6,061 nucleotides of DNA from Acidimicrobiaceae bacterium (GCA_013044365.1 JABEUP010000167.1:1-6061), one strand, 5' to 3'. Counted from the first letter of the stretch, positions 1-6,060 are shown. Numbers and translations are program-made. Notes: a model not told the origin generated them from the sequence alone.

Positions 1-1
1 C

Positions 2-598
2 TCAAAGTTTGGCGGTATCAATATCTCGACACTTCAGCGATATTTGAACCTTCACTACACACTGTCGCTGGATCTTTTCGGTGCCGAAACCTCCACCAAC
101 GCTGCCAACTATTTTGCGGCTGGATTGAAGGGGAGGTTCCACGAGGATCAAAGAAGCGATGACCACATGCTCAAGGAGGCTACCCGTCTGGTGCCCACTA
201 TCACTGAAGGGGAAGTCGGGTGGAGGGAGGCGCCGGCATTGATTGCACTCAATGAGACTCTCAGGGAAGATTACATGGCAGATTGTGCTAAAGGTGTTGA
301 ACGTTGGAACAGGGTTTTATCTGAGACTGGACAGGAACTCAAGCTTCCACATGTCGGGTTCAACCGGCATGTTGGCGTGTTCAACGGACAGCCTGTAACC
401 CCTGATGGACGCCTAGTTTCTCGCGATAGCTACGAGAAAGGAATCGCCGACGACTGGCTTCCAACTCAGGCAGACCGCAATCACGTGGCGTCCCTGATGA
501 AGCCAGTACTTGAACCGGGGAAGATGGCGAACTGGATTGCGGCGCCCAGCACTGGAATACATCAAAAGCCATTGGATTTTAGTTACGTTCGCGCATAG
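2..598 (+). CDS. boxB: BoxB, benzoyl-CoA 2,3-epoxidase oxygenase subunit (5'-truncated, C-terminal part)
   Basis: The reading frame is open from base 2 to the TAG at 596-598 and gives about 198 residues; the N-terminal part lies left of the window. An internal TTG at 44 is not the true start, because the conserved sequence continues upstream of it (KFGGINISTLQRYLN at fragment residues 2-16). BoxB-like signatures I recognise are LSLDLFGAE (21-29), the polar block GRFHEDQRSDDH (44-55), LPHVGFNRHVGVF (115-127), DDWLPTQADR (150-159) and the tail KMANWIAAP (174-182). BoxB is a soluble class I diiron enzyme of about 470 residues that, with reductase BoxA, converts benzoyl-CoA, O2 and NADPH to the 2,3-epoxide. 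From memory of the family, the iron ligands are in the missing N-terminal half, so I cannot check them. The benzoate-CoA ligase begins 37 bases downstream, which supports the assignment. No internal stop or frameshift is visible. Confidence 0.93.
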   Translation, partial: SKFGGINISTLQRYLNLHYTLSLDLFGAETSTNAANYFAAGLKGRFHEDQRSDDHMLKEATRLVPTITEGEVGWREAPALIALNETLREDYMADCAKGVERWNRVLSETGQELKLPHVGFNRHVGVFNGQPVTPDGRLVSRDSYEKGIADDWLPTQADRNHVASLMKPVLEPGKMANWIAAPSTGIHQKPLDFSYVRA

Positions 599-622
599 GA
601 TCTCTGTCTAGGATCATGTGAT

Positions 623-627
623 AGGGG
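623..627 (+). promoter_or_regulatory. Ribosome binding site deciding the ligase start
   Basis: AGGGG lies 8 bases before the ATG at 636. A competing in-frame GTG at 618, six codons upstream, has only a short AGGA-like site very close to it (about 4 bases). Related ligases also begin near the segment encoded from 636. I therefore prefer the ATG, but the GTG is not excluded. Confidence 0.55.
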
Positions 628-635
628 TAGTCCAA

Positions 636-2189
636 ATGAAGGACCTTTACAACGCTAGTTCGTGGCTCGTAGACCGCAACATTAGTCTCGGTAATGGAGA
701 TAGAAATGCTGTAGTCACAGCAGATGACACGGTCAGCTATGCGGGCTTGCTAAAAAGTATCTATCGAGTTCAAAATGCGCTAAAAGAACTCGATGTTAGA
801 AGAGAAGAACGGGTAGCACTGATCTTGAATGACGAGCCAGCGTTCCCCGCCTGGTTTCTTGGATGCATGAGGTCGGGAGTAGTTCCCATCCCGCTTTCGA
901 CCATGCTTACCGGAAAAGATCTTGGCGACATCATCAGTGATGCCATTGCCCAGGTGGTAGTCCTGTCCGGTCGATATGCTCCGATATTGCCCGCCATTTG
1001 CAAGGCGGCGCCTCACCTTAAAGCGGCGATAATCATAGGAAACGAAAAGTCCGATGTTGCAGTCAAGGTTTTCAACTGGCATGAATTCCAAAATGTGACC
1101 GAAGCCCCGGTAGCTGATACGAACGTTGATTCACCAGCATTTTGGCTTTACAGTTCGGGCACTACAGGATTTCCCAAGGGAACGATTCACCGTCATTTCA
1201 ACCTGGAGGCGACCGCGACTACCTATGCCAAGACCGTGCTGGAAGTCAATCAGAATGACGTTTTCTTTTCTGCTGCAAAGTTATTTTTTGCTTTTGGCCT
1301 AGGCAACTCCCTGACCTTTCCCTTTTCAGTGGGTGCTTCGGTAATTTTGGATCCAGCCTGGGCCACACCGCGAGGAGTAGCAGAAACTGTTTCCAAATTC
1401 AAGCCGACTTTATTTTTTGGCAGTCCTGGTCTGTTGGCGTCGATAATGGATTCAGGAGTGCCTGCCAATTCCTTTGAGAGTGTTCGTTTGGCGGTTACTG
1501 CAGGTGAAGCACTGCCAAGTGAGATTAATAAGAAATTCAGCGCCGCATTCGGGTTCCCTGTTCTTGACGGAATTGGTTCAACCGAGGCACTGCATATCTT
1601 TTTGTCTAACCGTCCAAATGATGTTCGTTTTGGCACCACTGGACGTCCGGTGGAAGGTTATAAGCTCATGCTTCTTGATGATGAAAATAAAGAGATTCTC
1701 GAGCCTGATGTGCCGGGATATCTCCATGTAAGCGGGGAGTCTACTGCAATCGGTTATTGGTGCCGGACCGACGCGAATAAAAATGCGTTTCGCGGCGAAT
1801 GGCTGAGAACCGGTGACGTTTATGTTAGGTCGGCGGATGGTTTCTACCAGTTTCTGGGCCGAAATAACGACATGATCAAACTTGGTGGGATCTGGGTTTC
1901 GCCAGCCGAGGTTGAGAGCGTTCTTGTCGAACACGAAGATGTACTCGAGGCCGCAGTCGTTGGAGGTTATAACGATGATGGTCTTGAAACTTCTGTGGCG
2001 TTTATTGTTCCCAAATCCGGGAAAATAATAGATGAAGCTGCCATAGCTGAACACTGTCGGTCCCGGATGGCCTCTTTCAAGCGGCCGCGGACAATTGTAT
2101 TTGTCACTGAGCTTCCCAAGACTGCAACAGGAAAGATACAGAGGTATCAACTTCGCGAACAGATTGCCAAAAAGGTAGTCGATGAGTAA
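636..2189 (+). CDS. bclA: Benzoate-CoA ligase (AMP-forming)
   Basis: A cytosolic acyl-adenylate ligase that activates benzoate with ATP and CoA to benzoyl-CoA, the entry step of the box pathway. Counting 517 residues from ATG 636, I see the phosphate-binding loop YSSGTTGFPKG (172-182), the region AAKLFFAFGLGNSLTFPFSVGA (213-234; typical of benzoate/aryl-CoA ligases, lining the acyl pocket), GIGSTEALHIFLSN (312-325), WLRTGD (389-394, ribose-binding Asp), the hinge region GRNNDMIKLGGIWVSP (408-423) and PKTATGKIQR (494-503) with the catalytic lysine at 500. Length and motif order are normal for the family. It starts 37 bases after boxB, and its last codons overlap the next gene. Hydroxy- or aminobenzoate could also be substrates; adjacent boxB makes benzoate the best guess. 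An alternative start is GTG 618 (523 residues). Confidence 0.92.
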   Translation: MKDLYNASSWLVDRNISLGNGDRNAVVTADDTVSYAGLLKSIYRVQNALKELDVRREERVALILNDEPAFPAWFLGCMRSGVVPIPLSTMLTGKDLGDIISDAIAQVVVLSGRYAPILPAICKAAPHLKAAIIIGNEKSDVAVKVFNWHEFQNVTEAPVADTNVDSPAFWLYSSGTTGFPKGTIHRHFNLEATATTYAKTVLEVNQNDVFFSAAKLFFAFGLGNSLTFPFSVGASVILDPAWATPRGVAETVSKFKPTLFFGSPGLLASIMDSGVPANSFESVRLAVTAGEALPSEINKKFSAAFGFPVLDGIGSTEALHIFLSNRPNDVRFGTTGRPVEGYKLMLLDDENKEILEPDVPGYLHVSGESTAIGYWCRTDANKNAFRGEWLRTGDVYVRSADGFYQFLGRNNDMIKLGGIWVSPAEVESVLVEHEDVLEAAVVGGYNDDGLETSVAFIVPKSGKIIDEAAIAEHCRSRMASFKRPRTIVFVTELPKTATGKIQRYQLREQIAKKVVDE

Positions 2190-3060
2190 TAGATTCAATG
2201 ACGCTGTTGTTGTGGGCGGGGGAACCATGGGTTCTGGTATCGCCCAGGTATTTCTGGAGTCAGGTGCCTCGCTCGTTTTAATTGAAGTTGATCAACGGCG
2301 TGCCGATTCAGCTGCTGAGCAGGTGAAGGCCGGGATTCGGTCGAAACTGATCTATGAAAATAATAGAACAGATGGACCTCAGGTTGAGGCGAAGGCGGCT
2401 GAAATCCTGGCTCGTTTCAGTACCACGGTTGGTCTTCCTGCTCCCAGTGCAGCCTGGAGTCCGGATCTGGTGATCGAAAGTGTTTTCGAAGATGTTGAGG
2501 TAAAGTCGGATGTGCTAACTCGGATTGAGACGGTCTATCCCGAATGTCCGCTGGTGGCAACTAATACAAGTTCATTGTCCATTAACGCTCTCAGTTCTAG
2601 ACTTCTGCATCCAGAAAACCTCATCGGTATGCATTTTTTCAATCCCGTTCCCCGTTCTTCCCTGGTGGAGCTGATCTTAGGTACTAAGACATCCCAGGAA
2701 ACGATTAATTTAGCGCAGGCAGTTGTCGCGGAAATCAGTAGGGAATCGATTCTGGTTCATGATTCACCGGGTTTTGCGACCAGTCGTCTGGGAATTATCC
2801 TCGGTTTGGAAGCGATTCGCATGGTAGAGGAGGGGGTAGCATCCGCCGAAGATATCGATCAAGGTATGGTGCTCGGATACAAACATCCCATGGGTCCATT
2901 GAAGCTGACTGATTTGGTGGGGCTGGACATTCGCTTGGCAATATCTGAATATCTTGAAGAAAAGCTTGGGCCGCGATTTTCACCTCCACAGTTGTTGAGG
3001 ACCAAGGTTGCTATTGGCGAGCTTGGAAAGAAATCAGGTAAAGGTTTTTATGAGTGGTAG
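2182..3060 (+). CDS. 3-hydroxyacyl-CoA dehydrogenase, probably 3-hydroxyadipyl-CoA dehydrogenase
   Basis: A 292-residue stand-alone NAD-dependent L-3-hydroxyacyl-CoA dehydrogenase without a fused hydratase. The Rossmann nucleotide loop GGGTMGSG is at residues 12-19, preceded by a hydrophobic strand, and IEVD (34-37) ends with an acidic residue that suits NAD. The active-site segment NTSS (128-131) and HFFNP (151-155) supply the catalytic His151, with its partner Glu163 in LVELI. The C-terminal dimerisation domain shows DSPGF (194-198), HPMGP (235-239) and the usual ending GKKSGKGFYEW. ATG 2182 overlaps the ligase stop codon by 8 bases and has AAGG at 2172-2175, so the two are probably translationally coupled. 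In this context the likely reaction is 3-hydroxyadipyl-CoA to 3-oxoadipyl-CoA, as for PaaH in the phenylacetate route; a broader beta-oxidation role is possible. Confidence 0.9.
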   Translation: MSNRFNDAVVVGGGTMGSGIAQVFLESGASLVLIEVDQRRADSAAEQVKAGIRSKLIYENNRTDGPQVEAKAAEILARFSTTVGLPAPSAAWSPDLVIESVFEDVEVKSDVLTRIETVYPECPLVATNTSSLSINALSSRLLHPENLIGMHFFNPVPRSSLVELILGTKTSQETINLAQAVVAEISRESILVHDSPGFATSRLGIILGLEAIRMVEEGVASAEDIDQGMVLGYKHPMGPLKLTDLVGLDIRLAISEYLEEKLGPRFSPPQLLRTKVAIGELGKKSGKGFYEW

Positions 3061-3121
3061 TTCCAGCTTAGTTTGACTTAAGGGAATGGCCTGATCGCAA
3101 TCATTTGGGGTAATTTATGAT

Positions 3122-3937
3122 TTGTCATTTATCAAGATAGGTTTGCCAGTGGATTCTGAAGTCAAATTTTTAACTATTGACGATATCAAGATCGAGTACT
3201 ATTTGTATCCCGCATCGCGGGAGCGTATGGGTTTTCCGACTCTGGTTTTCCTGCATGAAGGCCTGGGAAGTTCTACCCTTTGGCGCAGTGTGCCCGAGCT
3301 AATCAGGTCGCATCTGGGTAATCCGTCCATGCTTGTGTACTCCCGCGCCGGATATGGAAAATCGACACCGTTAGAGGGTGACCGGCCGGTGACCTATATG
3401 CACGACGAGGCCCTGGAGATGTTGCCAAGAGTCTTAAAGAGTCTTAACATCGACAAGCCGATTTTGGTTGGGCACAGCGACGGAGGCTCTATCGCACTGA
3501 TTCATGCGGGGGCCGGTTACCAGGTCTCCGCACTTGTCCTAATTGCTCCCCACGTGATTGTGGAGGATCAGTCCATTGAAGGAATTTCCGCTGCTAGAGA
3601 GACTTTTTTGAGTACCAATCTTGCAGAGAAAATGAGTCGTTACCACATAGATGCGGAATCGACTTTCTGGGGATGGAACAGGGTCTGGCTGTCCCCTGAA
3701 TTCAGGGAGTGGAATATAGAAGAGTATCTTCCTGCGATAGATGTACCGATCCTGGTAATTCAAGGTGATCAGGACGAATATGGTACTTTGGCGCAGCTTG
3801 ATTTGATTGCGCGGAATGTAGCTGGAGAAGTAGAGAGGAAGATCATTCCAGGGACGCGGCACTCTCCACATCTTCAGGCGACCGAAGATGTGGTTGACGC
3901 CGTGGTGAAATTCCTGAGTCAGTTTATAAATGCTTAG
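3122..3937 (+). CDS. Alpha/beta hydrolase in the benzoate cluster, substrate unknown
   Basis: A 271-residue single-domain cytosolic alpha/beta hydrolase with no signal peptide. Visible features, counted from TTG 3122, are the oxyanion strand LVFLHEGLGS (41-50), YSRAGYGKS (73-81), the nucleophile elbow GHSDGG (117-122) with Ser119, the acid-residue strand LVIQGDQDEYGT (211-222) with Asp216 or Asp218, and GTRHSPH (244-250) with His247 as probable catalytic base. A short cap region (about 155-205) contains several Trp residues. It lies between two CoA-ester enzymes, 61 bases after the dehydrogenase and 19 before the crotonase, so it is probably co-transcribed. Hydrolases described as lactonase-like occur in some box clusters, but lactonase, thioesterase or C-C hydrolase activity cannot be separated here. 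The start is uncertain: an in-frame stop at 3092 excludes a longer start, TTG 3122 has only a distant GGGG, and GTG 3149 has AGG 7 bases upstream. Confidence 0.85.
   Translation: MSFIKIGLPVDSEVKFLTIDDIKIEYYLYPASRERMGFPTLVFLHEGLGSSTLWRSVPELIRSHLGNPSMLVYSRAGYGKSTPLEGDRPVTYMHDEALEMLPRVLKSLNIDKPILVGHSDGGSIALIHAGAGYQVSALVLIAPHVIVEDQSIEGISAARETFLSTNLAEKMSRYHIDAESTFWGWNRVWLSPEFREWNIEEYLPAIDVPILVIQGDQDEYGTLAQLDLIARNVAGEVERKIIPGTRHSPHLQATEDVVDAVVKFLSQFINA
3428..3447 (+). repeat. Perfect 10-bp tandem duplication inside the hydrolase gene
   Basis: The unit AGAGTCTTAA occurs twice back to back (3428-3437 and 3438-3447). It lies in the hydrolase coding sequence just before the nucleophile elbow. The unit is not a multiple of three, so loss or gain of one copy would shift the frame. 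The present frame is intact and encodes ordinary helix residues (VLKSLNI), so this is probably incidental. Confidence 0.75.
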
Positions 3938-3943
3938 ATATGC

Positions 3944-3949
3944 GAGGAG
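3944..3949 (+). promoter_or_regulatory. Strong ribosome binding site supporting a TTG start
   Basis: GAGGAG is placed 7 bases before TTG 3957. It lies in the 19-base gap after the hydrolase stop and is the strongest Shine-Dalgarno match near any start in the window. It justifies the non-ATG start of the crotonase, which has no in-frame ATG before the conserved NAMD segment. Confidence 0.7.
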
Positions 3950-3956
3950 TTGCTAG

Positions 3957-4706
3957 TTGTCGACCGTAAAGACGCAATATCGTGATGACGCCATCTTGGT
4001 CGGGTTGGACAAGCCTGAGAAGCGCAATGCCATGGATGAGCAGATGATTGAGGAGTTGCACAAGGTTCTGGACTCCGCGGTGCGGGGTGAGCCCAGAGTT
4101 CTAGTTCTATATTCGTTGGTTGAGAATGTGTTTGTGTCCGGTGCTGATATTGGTGAACTTTTGCACCGTGACGCGGACAGTGCGATGAGGTCGATCGTCG
4201 CTGGTCTGTTTGAAAAGCTCGAAAGGTACAGGTGGCCCACGATTGCGGCCATTGACGGATACGCGCTTGGCGGTGGCTGTGAGCTGGCTTTGGCTTGCGA
4301 TTTTCGCCTTGCCTCGCCCAGGTCGCGTTTCGGCCAACCAGAACTGGACCTCGGTATCCTTGCCGGAGCCGGTGGCAACTGGCGTTTGCCTCAGGTGGTG
4401 GGTATTTCTACCGCGCGACGGCTACTTTACACTGGTGAGATAATCGATGCGGATAAGGCTCTTTTGGTTGGCCTCATCGATGAGATTGTTCCCGAGGATG
4501 AATTGCTGGACTCTTGTCTCAAACTTGTTGAGACTATCGGCAAGAGGTCATGGAGAGCACTTGAGCTGACCAAGCTGTCGCTAAGTCTAAACCGCCAGCC
4601 AACTACAACCTTCGACATTGTTTCTCAAGCACTTCTTTTCGAGAGCGAGGACAAAAAGGTGAGAATGCAGGCATTTTTGGATCGTAAAGCCAGGAAAAAC
4701 CGATAA
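3957..4706 (+). CDS. Enoyl-CoA hydratase/isomerase (crotonase family), probably dehydroadipyl-CoA hydratase
   Basis: A 249-residue crotonase-fold enzyme with a TTG start backed by GAGGAG. Motifs are LDKPEKRNAMD (17-27), the oxyanion-hole segment VSGADI (60-65), YALGGGCELALACD (102-115) and RFGQPELDLGILAGAGG (124-140). Glu109 and Glu129 align with the two catalytic glutamates of mitochondrial enoyl-CoA hydratase (Glu144 and Glu164 in the rat enzyme), so hydratase activity is likely. A C-terminal helical region follows. It would hydrate 2,3-dehydroadipyl-CoA to 3-hydroxyadipyl-CoA, the substrate of the dehydrogenase at 2182-3060; the same fold could also move a 3,4 double bond to the 2,3 position. 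Slightly unusual is LAGAGGNWRLP, where many hydratases have IPGAGGTQRLP. It is the last clear member of the catabolic run; 84 bases without a recognisable terminator separate it from the next gene. Confidence 0.88.
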   Translation: MSTVKTQYRDDAILVGLDKPEKRNAMDEQMIEELHKVLDSAVRGEPRVLVLYSLVENVFVSGADIGELLHRDADSAMRSIVAGLFEKLERYRWPTIAAIDGYALGGGCELALACDFRLASPRSRFGQPELDLGILAGAGGNWRLPQVVGISTARRLLYTGEIIDADKALLVGLIDEIVPEDELLDSCLKLVETIGKRSWRALELTKLSLSLNRQPTTTFDIVSQALLFESEDKKVRMQAFLDRKARKNR

Positions 4707-4778
4707 GCATCGAAGCGCGGGCATGGCACCATAGGTAACGGATTATCTGTACGGGAAGACGTTAATCATTGCATACCT

Positions 4779-4782
4779 GAGG
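4779..4782 (+). promoter_or_regulatory. Candidate ribosome binding site for the SnoaL-like gene
   Basis: GAGG sits 8 bases before TTG 4791 in the 84-base gap after the crotonase. It is the main reason to accept a TTG start for a gene whose first ~25 residues look atypical. Confidence 0.4.
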
Positions 4783-4790
4783 CTTAGGCA

Positions 4791-5258
4791 TTGGGTCGAT
4801 CTGGCTCAAGTGTGCCGCGAATATTCGGCGTATGGTGGAGACAGAGGATCTGGATAGAATCAATAGCCATCGAAACTATTGACGAAGTTTTAATCGCGAA
4901 TGCAGAGTTCTATTCGTGCTTTGAGGCTAAAAGTCTCGATCGCATGAGCGAGGTATGGGAACACTCGGATCTAATAAGGTGCACGCATCCGGGTTGGCCC
5001 ACATTAAAAGGTTGGGGTACCGTCTCAGGGTCGTTCTTCAATCTATTCCACGCTGAGTTTGGACTTCAGTTTCTTCTTACCGATACTGAAGTTCGCATAG
5101 ATAACGACATCGCGTTGGTTTTTTGCACTGAGAATATCCTGGGCCAGGGACTCGGATCGTCGGTGTCGAGCCTGAATATCTTTCACCTGGATCAAATTGA
5201 GAGGCGCTGGCGTTTAATTGTTCACCATGCATCAGTGGCCAGCACAACGTTCAACTGA
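4791..5258 (+). CDS. SnoaL/NTF2-like small protein, function unknown
   Basis: A 155-residue protein whose part from about residue 28 resembles the SnoaL-like/NTF2-like cone-shaped fold. I see a first helix EVLIANAEFYSCFEAKSLDRM (32-52), EVWEHSD (54-60), CTHPGWPTLKGW (64-75), a helix around 78-90, the strand IALVFCTENI (107-116), LNIFHLD (128-134) and the closing strand WRLIVHHAS (140-148). Proteins of this type are often annotated only as 'nuclear transport factor 2 family'; some relatives are isomerases or hydrolases, others only bind ligands. I cannot assign a substrate. The first 25 residues (rich in Trp, Arg and Ser) do not look like part of the domain, so the start may be wrong; in-frame options are TTG 4791 and GTG 4812. 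It may follow the catabolic genes as a passenger rather than as a pathway enzyme. Confidence 0.75.
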   Translation: MGRSGSSVPRIFGVWWRQRIWIESIAIETIDEVLIANAEFYSCFEAKSLDRMSEVWEHSDLIRCTHPGWPTLKGWGTVSGSFFNLFHAEFGLQFLLTDTEVRIDNDIALVFCTENILGQGLGSSVSSLNIFHLDQIERRWRLIVHHASVASTTFN

Positions 5259-5339
5259 TCGGGTAGTAGATTCTAAGACTCGCCTGAGTATTGGGCTTAA
5301 TACCTTCATAGTCGTGTAAAGGTCTACTAGCCTGGCAAC

Positions 5340-5939
5340 GTGGAAAATTTCATTACTTCGTCCGGCTATATTGCCATTCTTGTTCTAATGGTCGCAGAGT
5401 CGGCCTGTATCCCAATCCCCTCTGAGCTGATCATGACATTTGGCGGGGTAATTGCGGCGACAGGGAAATTAAACCTGGCGTTTGTCATTGCGATGGGTAC
5501 TATTGGAAACGTTATTGGAGCTTACATAGCCTGGGCGGTAGGTAGGACGGGTGGCAGAGCGCTGGTCCTGAGGTATGGAAAGTACGTTTTTTTGAGGGTT
5601 CATGACCTCGAGCGGGCGGAGCGCTGGTTTGCAAAAAGAGGGCAGACTGCGGTGTTTCTCGGTCGGCTTCTTCCTGTGGTTCGTACTTTTATTTCCCTTC
5701 CTGCTGGTGTGGCTGAGATGGAGCCGGTCCGATTTGGCATTTACACTTTGCTGGGATCTATACCTTTTGTGGGAATGCTCGCCGGCGTGGGTTATGCAGT
5801 TGGGTCCAACTACAAAGGTTTCGTCAAGGACATTCAGGATGTTGGGTATTTGATTGCGTTGGTGGTCGTGATATTGATTGCGGTGTTTGTCTTCAAAAGA
5901 ATCAGGAACAACCCTTCCGAAATAAGCGACAGTGTTTAG
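5340..5939 (+). CDS. DedA-family (VTT domain) inner-membrane protein
   Basis: A 199-residue integral membrane protein. The sequence shows a hydrophobic N-terminal segment with the DedA signature acidic/proline stretch AESACIPIPSE (19-29), a hydrophobic segment at 46-68 ending GRTGGR (68-73), an amphipathic region LERAERWFAKRG (90-101) and the highly conserved RLLPVVRTFISLPAGVAEM (109-127) with Arg109 and Arg115. Further membrane segments lie at 132-155 and 168-186, followed by a short basic/polar cytoplasmic tail. The family is linked to undecaprenyl-phosphate or phospholipid translocation and membrane homeostasis; the exact substrate is not readable here. GTG 5340 is the most upstream possible start because an in-frame TAG lies at 5328-5330; no good Shine-Dalgarno precedes it. 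It has no evident link to benzoate metabolism. The 81 bases before it contain no clear promoter or terminator. Confidence 0.9.
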   Translation: MENFITSSGYIAILVLMVAESACIPIPSELIMTFGGVIAATGKLNLAFVIAMGTIGNVIGAYIAWAVGRTGGRALVLRYGKYVFLRVHDLERAERWFAKRGQTAVFLGRLLPVVRTFISLPAGVAEMEPVRFGIYTLLGSIPFVGMLAGVGYAVGSNYKGFVKDIQDVGYLIALVVVILIAVFVFKRIRNNPSEISDSV

Positions 5940-5958
5940 AGATCAACAGCTAGAATTC

Positions 5959-6060
5959 CTTGTCGGCAATTAGATGAGATTGCGGGGAGTGGCGCAGCGT
6001 GGTAGCGCACCTGCTTTGGGAGCAGGGGGTCGGGGGTTCAAGTCCCCCCTCCCCGACAAG
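5959..6060 (+). repeat. 8-bp inverted repeat bracketing the tRNA gene
   Basis: CTTGTCGG at 5959-5966, in the leader, is the exact reverse complement of CCGACAAG at 6053-6060, which spans the 3' end of the acceptor stem and the start of the trailer. In the precursor RNA these could pair, in competition with the first acceptor base pairs. It may be chance or a relic of a tandem tRNA arrangement. Confidence 0.5.
5983..6056 (+). tRNA. tRNA-Pro, anticodon UGG
   Basis: A full cloverleaf folds by hand. The acceptor stem pairs 5983-5989 with 6049-6055 (7 pairs, C1-G72). The D stem pairs GCGC 5992-5995 with 6005-6008. The anticodon stem pairs CCTGC 6010-6014 with GCAGG 6022-6026 around a TTTGGGA loop, placing TGG at 6017-6019. 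The T stem pairs GGGGG 6032-6036 with CCCCC 6044-6048 around TTCAAGT. The discriminator is A at 6056. G35, G36, G37, G72 and A73 match proline identity. All stems are perfectly paired, so the gene looks functional and reads CCA and probably other CCN codons. The next bases are CAAGC, so the 3' CCA is not encoded and must be added by a nucleotidyltransferase. Confidence 0.97.

Noticed and set aside
44..46. TTG as the start of the first gene
   Set aside because: The frame is open and encodes conserved BoxB residues back to base 2, so the gene continues beyond the left edge.
1578..2228. Long minus-strand open frame opposite the ligase
   Set aside because: The opposite strand encodes a well-conserved ligase with all motifs. 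The antisense frame has no recognisable domain or ribosome site and is a coding shadow.
3073..3101. TTGACT as a possible -35 box in the gap before the hydrolase
   Set aside because: At normal spacing the -10 position reads CGCAAT, a poor match, so an internal promoter cannot be claimed.
3208..3222. GC-rich hairpin TCCCGC-ATC-GCGGGA, possible terminator
   Set aside because: It has no following T-tract and is inside the hydrolase coding sequence, so an intrinsic terminator is not supported.
3694..3707. Perfect 14-bp palindrome CCCTGAATTCAGGG
   Set aside because: It lies deep in the hydrolase coding sequence. By simple chance (about 1 in 16,000 per position) one such palindrome is not surprising in 6 kb, and there is no sign of an operator role there.
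3953..4378. Minus-strand open frame opposite the crotonase
   Set aside because: It is low-complexity and Ser/Pro/Arg-rich, mirroring the codons of the real crotonase gene; no domain is visible.
5264..5329. Inverted repeat TAGTAGA / TCTACTA in the gap before the DedA gene
   Set aside because: It has only 7 base pairs with a 52-base loop, no extension and no T-tract; probably chance.
5951..5956. TAGAAT as a -10 box for the tRNA gene
   Set aside because: The distance to the tRNA is plausible, but no recognisable -35 element is found at the right spacing.
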